64,000 bases of DNA, taken from positions 1,905,963-1,969,962 of the forward strand of contig NZ_LN679998.1 of assembly GCF_000953675.1 (NCBI RefSeq), given 5' to 3'. The notes below the pieces were generated by a model. The model ran no database searches. It saw only the letters and a program-made list of their open reading frames with translations, and was not told the origin of the DNA. A program made the position numbers and the translations under genes. Shown piece after piece: positions 59,633-64,000 of this stretch. The DNA comes from Paraclostridium sordellii. Its GTDB lineage: Bacteria; Bacillota; Clostridia; Peptostreptococcales; Peptostreptococcaceae. The first letter of the stretch is position 1; the number at the start of each line of letters is the position of its first letter.

Positions 59633-60649
59633 CTACTTAGCAAAATTACAAGCCGGATAAGTACAGATTTCACAGTTCATACAAAGACCCCCATGTCCAT
59701 ATCTTGCTATATCCGCTTTTGTAAGCTTTTCATCTATTAAAATTCTAGGAAGTACTACATCTAAAACAGTTGTTTTTGAGTACATAGCACATCCTGGTAT
59801 ACCCATTATAGGTACACCCTTGTTGTATGCTAATAAAAACATTGCTCCTGGAAGTATTGGCGAACCATAAGTTATTATATCTGCTCCAGTTTGTTTTATA
59901 GCTGCAGGAGTTAAATCATCCGGGTCTACACTCATTCCACCTGTACAAAGTATAAGCTCTGCACCTTTATCTAGAAAATCTTGTATAGCATTTTTTATAA
60001 TTTCTGTATCATCAGGGCATATTGTTTGTCCTAATATCTCACAGTCATAATTTTTCATTTTTTCTATCATAACAGGTCCAAATTTATCAACTATTCTTTT
60101 ATGATAAACTTCATTTCCTGTTGTTACTATCCCAACTTTTTTCTTTTTAAAAGGAATAACATTGATTATTTTATCTTCACCTATAACCAATTTTGCTTTA
60201 TCTAGCTTTTCTTGTTCTACCATTAAAGGTATTACTCTTGTTCCTGCTACTTTAAGCCCTTTATGAACTATATAATTATTATGTAATGTAGCCATCATTA
60301 TGTCATCTATACAATTAAGTTCAAATAGCTTATCTACATTTATTTTCAAAAGTCCATCGCAGTTTGCTATAAAATCTATTTTTCCTTCTTTAATCTCACT
60401 AAATTCTAAGTTTTTCCCAGCAGTTATATTTTTTAAAAATATAGCTCCATCATTTTCATGAACCATTCCTTCTTCTTTTTCAAATACGTATAAATTATCC
60501 TTTCCAAGGGATAGTAATTTTTCTATGTCTTCTTCCTTTACCACGTGTCCTTTTTTAAATGCCCTTCCTTTAAATTCTCCTGGTATAATCTGGGTTATAT
60601 CATGGCATAACACATGTCCCACTGCATCTACTGTTTTTATTTTTTTCAT
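59633..60649 (-). CDS. MoeA-like molybdopterin-binding protein
   Basis: The 338-aa protein has an N-terminal region (VDAVGHVLCHDITQIIPGEF) and a MogA/MoeA-type molybdopterin-binding domain (VGIVTTGNEVYHKRIVDKFG, then LCTGGMSVDPDDLTPAAI). It ends with a cysteine cluster (CMNCEICTYPACNF). This form is found with selenium-dependent molybdenum hydroxylase genes. It is the last of three maturation genes (yqeC, mobA-like, this), separated by only 2-14 bp. Confidence 0.88.
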   Translation of the reverse strand: MKKIKTVDAVGHVLCHDITQIIPGEFKGRAFKKGHVVKEEDIEKLLSLGKDNLYVFEKEEGMVHENDGAIFLKNITAGKNLEFSEIKEGKIDFIANCDGLLKINVDKLFELNCIDDIMMATLHNNYIVHKGLKVAGTRVIPLMVEQEKLDKAKLVIGEDKIINVIPFKKKKVGIVTTGNEVYHKRIVDKFGPVMIEKMKNYDCEILGQTICPDDTEIIKNAIQDFLDKGAELILCTGGMSVDPDDLTPAAIKQTGADIITYGSPILPGAMFLLAYNKGVPIMGIPGCAMYSKTTVLDVVLPRILIDEKLTKADIARYGHGGLCMNCEICTYPACNFAK

Positions 60650-60663
60650 ATTATCTCCCTCTA

Positions 60664-61233
60664 TTAATACAAATTTATTAAGCAGTCATAATCTTCTTGA
60701 GTATCTATATCTAATAAAGTTTTTTCCTTTACTTTTACATACTCTATTTTATCATATTCACTTATTACCTTTTTACCCTTTTCATCCTTTTTTAACATCA
60801 TCAGATTATTTGCTAATGAATTAGGAAATATAACTGGATTACCTTTTCTGTTTTCACATGTAGGTATTATTATTTTGCTTTTATCATCTTTAAATTTACT
60901 TATAAGTTTTTTTATATCAAGCTCGTCTAAAAAAGGTTGGTCTCCCACGAAAAACATATAGCCTTCACAAACCTTACTATTTCTTATTCCTAATTTTATA
61001 GATTCGCTTTGTCCAATATCTGCATTTTCATTAAATATACCTTTAAAATTATATTGTTTTGCTATACTTAATATTTCTTCATACTGGCTAACCACTAAAA
61101 CTTCATTAAAGTCACATTTGCTTATTGCATCAAAAACATTTTCAATTATTGTTTTTCCCCTATATTTCATTAATAGTTTATTTTTTCCCATTCTAGTTGA
61201 AAAGCCAGATGCCATAACTATTGCATTTACCAT
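60664..61233 (-). CDS. MobA/MocA-like nucleotidyltransferase
   Basis: The 189-aa protein starts NAIVMASGFSTRMGKNKLLM, the NTP-binding loop of MobA-type enzymes, and has YMFFVGDQPFLDELDIKKLI with the metal Asp. It probably joins CTP or GTP to molybdopterin for a molybdenum hydroxylase (MocA type). It lies 2 bp after yqeC. Confidence 0.88.
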   Translation of the reverse strand: MVNAIVMASGFSTRMGKNKLLMKYRGKTIIENVFDAISKCDFNEVLVVSQYEEILSIAKQYNFKGIFNENADIGQSESIKLGIRNSKVCEGYMFFVGDQPFLDELDIKKLISKFKDDKSKIIIPTCENRKGNPVIFPNSLANNLMMLKKDEKGKKVISEYDKIEYVKVKEKTLLDIDTQEDYDCLINLY

Positions 61234-61235
61234 AT

Positions 61236-61946
61236 TTATCCCTTCTTATAGTAATTTTTTATTAAACTACCATAAATAACTTTCATATTATTATCTTCTT
61301 TTTTTATCATTTTAATTAACTTATCAGTTAACTCTTCTTTATAACTATTCTCTACTTTATTTATAAATAAAATTTTTTCTCCTACTGAGTTCTTAAATAA
61401 TCCATTTTTATTTAATATTATATTTTTTAAATTTTCTAAGCTTACTTTGCTATCAAACTTGCCACAAATCTCTAAAAATTTATCCACCCTATGTATATTA
61501 GTTTCATTTATATACATATTGTATGATGTTATATCTAGCACTCCTATACATTTAGTTGTCTTTGGATGAACTAAAGGTTCATCTTCTTTCCATCCTTTTA
61601 GCTTTTTTCGTTTAGAACCATCTCCTTCTATTAAACTTATATCAAATTTTTCTAATAATTTATCCAATTCATTAAAGCTCAATCCTACTACTTTATTTTC
61701 ATTATTAACAAATTTACCACAAAGAGTGATACCTTTATCAATAAAGGTATCACTCTTTTCATTTAACATAATCATATTATTAAAATCACTAGATTTAGGT
61801 AAATATATTTTGGTTGTCGTAGTTAATAAAACTTTATAATTACTAGAAAGTCTTTTAGATAAATAAGTTATTAAAGAAGTCTTTCCTCCAGCTCCAACAA
61901 CTGTTATTATATCATTTAAACTTATTTCTAATAAATCCTCTAGCAT
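61236..61946 (-). CDS. yqeC: YqeC, selenium-dependent hydroxylase accessory protein
   Basis: The 236-aa protein has a P-loop-like TVVGAGGKTSLITYLSKRL at about residues 15-33, a TTTTKIYLP stretch, and LIEGDGSKRKKLKGW. These mark YqeC, which accompanies selenium-dependent molybdenum hydroxylases and may help insert selenium. A perfect 18-bp inverted repeat lies inside the gene (61721-61758). AGGGAGG precedes the ATG. Confidence 0.88.
   Translation of the reverse strand: MLEDLLEISLNDIITVVGAGGKTSLITYLSKRLSSNYKVLLTTTTKIYLPKSSDFNNMIMLNEKSDTFIDKGITLCGKFVNNENKVVGLSFNELDKLLEKFDISLIEGDGSKRKKLKGWKEDEPLVHPKTTKCIGVLDITSYNMYINETNIHRVDKFLEICGKFDSKVSLENLKNIILNKNGLFKNSVGEKILFINKVENSYKEELTDKLIKMIKKEDNNMKVIYGSLIKNYYKKG
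61721..61758. repeat. Perfect 18-bp inverted repeat inside yqeC
   Basis: Positions 61721-61738 pair with 61741-61758 with a 2-nt tip. The hairpin encodes SDTFIDKGITL of YqeC. It resembles the terminators elsewhere in the window but sits in the coding region. Confidence 0.7.
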
Positions 61947-61958
61947 ATATCCTCCCTA

Positions 61959-63131
61959 CTATATATCATCCACTACAATTTTCAATCTACATAAAGCTTC
62001 CTTTATCGTATTTAAAGGACACCCTATGTTCATTCTCATAAATCCACTACCACCATTTCCAAATACAGCCCCACTGCTTAGAGCTAATTTAGCTTTATCT
62101 ATAAAAAACCTATCTAAATCTTCATCACTTAATCTTAGTTCTCTACAGTCTAGCCAAGTTAAAAATGTACCTTCTTGTTTTGTAACTTTAATTTTAGGAA
62201 TATTTTTACTTATATAATCATTTACATAGTTATAATTATTTTCAATATATACAAGAAGTTCCTCTAACCATTTTTCACCTTTCGTATATGCTGCAATTAA
62301 AGCTACTGCACCTAATACATTAGGGTCTGTTGAGAATAAATCTTTATATTTTTTTCTTATTTTTTCATTAGTAATTATAACATTTGATGTATATAATCCT
62401 GCTAGGTTAAACGTTTTGCTTGGTGCCGTTAATGTAACTATATTATCTTTATAATAAGGGGATACTGTTGTTAGTGAGTTATGTTTATATCCTTTAAATA
62501 TTAAATCTGAGTGTATTTCATCACTTATTATAAATACTTTATAGCTTTCACATATTTCAACTAATCTCTCAAGTTCTTCTTTTTCCCATACTCTACCAAC
62601 AGGATTATGTGGGTTACATAATATAAATACTTTTACTCCTGTGGAAATTTGTCTTTCAAATTCTTCAAAATTAATTTCATATCTATTATTATTTAATTCT
62701 AATTCACTTTGAACTATATCACAATTGTTTTCATTTAATACTCTAAAGAAAGAGTGATATACAGGTGATTGAACTAAAACTTTATCATTTTCTTTTACAA
62801 GTATTTTAAGTAAAAAATTAATAGCCGTTACAACTCCTGGAGTATATACAATATCCTCTTTAGTTATTTTAAGTCCATGTCTTTTTTTCATCCAATCTTC
62901 TACAGCTTCATAATAACCATTTACTGTATCATATCCAAGATTTCCAGTAATTAATTTAGTTTGTAATGCTTTAGTTATTTCATCACAGGTTTTAAAATCC
63001 ATATCTGCAATCCACATAGGAATTATATCATCTTTATCTGTATTAAAGTTTTCTTTATATTTATCATATTTTACAGAATTTGTATTTATTCTATTTACTC
63101 CATCATCAAAATTCATCACATTATTATACAT
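61959..63131 (-). CDS. MalY/PatB-type aminotransferase (C-S lyase)
   Basis: The 390-aa class I/II PLP enzyme has NPHNPVGRVWEKEELE, FIISDEIHSDLIF and the PLP lysine in TLTAPSKTFNLAGLYTSNVI. The MIWADMDF-like start (IPMWIADMDFKTCDEI) is a PatB/MalY hallmark. It should cleave cystathionine or cysteine with beta-elimination. It precedes yqeC by 12 bp, so it may share a transcript with the molybdenum-hydroxylase genes. GGGGAGGAG precedes the ATG. Confidence 0.9.
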   Translation of the reverse strand: MYNNVMNFDDGVNRINTNSVKYDKYKENFNTDKDDIIPMWIADMDFKTCDEITKALQTKLITGNLGYDTVNGYYEAVEDWMKKRHGLKITKEDIVYTPGVVTAINFLLKILVKENDKVLVQSPVYHSFFRVLNENNCDIVQSELELNNNRYEINFEEFERQISTGVKVFILCNPHNPVGRVWEKEELERLVEICESYKVFIISDEIHSDLIFKGYKHNSLTTVSPYYKDNIVTLTAPSKTFNLAGLYTSNVIITNEKIRKKYKDLFSTDPNVLGAVALIAAYTKGEKWLEELLVYIENNYNYVNDYISKNIPKIKVTKQEGTFLTWLDCRELRLSDEDLDRFFIDKAKLALSSGAVFGNGGSGFMRMNIGCPLNTIKEALCRLKIVVDDI

Positions 63132-63315
63132 ATACTCTCCTCCCCAAAGTGTATCTTATATACTTTTTATACTTTTGATTTTAACCTAATAAATATGAGT
63201 TTTCAATTTAAAACTTATTTTTATTATTTCTTTCATAAAAATACATTTCTATAAATATGTAAGTTTTCCTTTTTTCTATCAAATTTTTTCAGTTTTTATT
63301 TGTAATTTTGTATAA

Positions 63316-63350
63316 AAAAAGGACTTACACCAATAGTATAAGTCCTTTTT
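63316..63350 (-). terminator. Terminator of the partial aminotransferase gene
   Basis: A 12-bp stem with AAAAAGGACTTA arms and an 11-nt loop is followed by a T-rich tract, just after the stop codon at 63354. Confidence 0.75.
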
Positions 63351-63353
63351 ATT

Positions 63354-64000
63354 TTATTTATTAAGCTTTAAGTAAGCTTCTAATCCTTCTTTTAAGATTT
63401 TAGCAGCTTTAGCTAAATCTTCTTTATTTAATATATATGCAAGTCTTATTTCATCTACACCAAGACCTTCTGTTTTATAGAATCCTTCAGCTGGACATGG
63501 CATTACTGTTTCTCCGTCTATTTCAAAGTCACTTAGCATCCATTTTACAAAATCATCTGCACTCTTAACTGGAAGTTTAGCAACTATATAAAATGCTCCT
63601 GTAGGTTTTTTACATATAACACCTGGAACTTGTATAAGTTCATTATATAATACATCTCTTCTTTCTCTATACTCTTCGTTAACTTCTTCTAAATATGAGT
63701 TTGGAGTTTTGTATAACTCTACAGCTCCAACTTGTTCTAATGTAGGAACAGATAGTCTAGCTTGACAAAGTTTTAATATTTCACCCATAAACTCTTTATT
63801 TTTAGAAGCTAAGCATCCGATTCTAGCTCCACATGCACTATATCTCTTAGAAACACTGTCTACAATTATAACTCTATCTTCAACCTCTTTAACATTTCCT
63901 AAACTTGTATATTCACCTTCATATACAAACTCTCTATAAACTTCATCAGCAATTATCCATAAATCATGTTCTTTTGCTATTTCTGAAATCATTTTTATTT
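63354..64000 (-). CDS. PLP-dependent aminotransferase, C-terminal part (cut by window edge)
   Basis: The visible 212-plus residues are the second half of a class I aspartate-type aminotransferase. They include IIADEVYREFVYEGEYTS, the PLP lysine in VIIVDSVSKRYSACGARIGC, and the C-terminal arginine in GVDEIRLAYILNKEDL. The frame stays open to the window end, so the start lies outside. Substrate cannot be told from this part. Confidence 0.85.
   Translation of the reverse strand, partial: IKMISEIAKEHDLWIIADEVYREFVYEGEYTSLGNVKEVEDRVIIVDSVSKRYSACGARIGCLASKNKEFMGEILKLCQARLSVPTLEQVGAVELYKTPNSYLEEVNEEYRERRDVLYNELIQVPGVICKKPTGAFYIVAKLPVKSADDFVKWMLSDFEIDGETVMPCPAEGFYKTEGLGVDEIRLAYILNKEDLAKAAKILKEGLEAYLKLNK

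Noticed and set aside
1-64000. Search for rRNA, tRNA, T-box leaders, purine riboswitches and full transposase genes
   Set aside because: No conserved cloverleaf ends, T-box sequence, purine aptamer core or DDE/HUH transposase motifs were found by eye.

Overview
The window is about 28% G+C, with A/T-rich codon use, strong AGGAGG- or GGGGG-type ribosome binding sites and A/T-rich intergenic hairpins. Gene content (korDABC ferredoxin oxidoreductase, selenium-dependent hydroxylase accessory genes, YhaM, a YesM/YesN-type two-component system, ABC-F, PucR) fits an anaerobic Clostridia bacterium, most likely of the Peptostreptococcaceae. It looks chromosomal. I saw no rRNA, tRNA or CRISPR array. About 80% of the genes lie on the minus strand.

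Layout. 1-5.2 kb: a nucleoside catabolism locus in transcription order YesM-type kinase, AraC-type response regulator, membrane-anchored BMP-family binding protein, pyrimidine-nucleoside phosphorylase, deoC. 5.3-16.2 kb: NlpC/P60 hydrolase, ClC transporter, GNAT enzyme, a 35-aa membrane peptide convergent with an orphan GHKL kinase, NupC, small hypothetical, YczE-like protein, SDR, TPR-GGDEF protein, HD hydrolase. 16.3-24.2 kb: a 1198-aa multi-AAA protein, YhaM, an ECF sigma factor with a membrane partner, a frameshifted MFS gene, an ArsR regulator. 24.2-30.6 kb: creatininase-family enzyme, PucR regulator and CodA-like amidohydrolase, next to a TPP-riboswitch-controlled ThiXYZ-like ABC operon with a thiamine-binding MTH1187 protein. 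30.6-41.7 kb: TatD, dCMP deaminase, SurE/RpiR, GltS, korDABC, MnmM/RluB, AI-2E family protein. 41.7-55 kb: MarR/MATE with two operators, a membrane protein of unknown role, papain-like proteins, a cystine-type symporter, YitT, LRAT-like protein, alanine symporter, an orphan pilin, a sirtuin, a DAACS symporter. 55.3-57.9 kb: a probable small decayed island between two 45-bp direct repeats, one of which abuts the stop codon of an ABC-F gene. 57.9-64 kb: ABC-F, molybdenum-hydroxylase maturation genes, two PLP enzymes.

How genes work together. The first locus reads as a three-component nucleoside sensing and degradation system: extracellular binding protein, kinase, regulator and catabolic enzymes, with three 21-bp-phased repeats and a cre-like site at the binding-protein promoter. 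The thiamine operon imports a pyrimidine precursor under TPP control, and neighbouring amidohydrolase and creatininase-fold genes may process it. The moeA-like, mobA-like and yqeC genes mature a selenium/molybdenum hydroxylase whose structural genes are not in view.

Other points of interest are two sensor kinases whose best-placed start triplet is AUA, an unusual number of long perfect-stem terminators reaching into the 3' ends of genes, and a G+C-rich candidate structured leader inside the island. All identifications come from reading the sequence without database searches.
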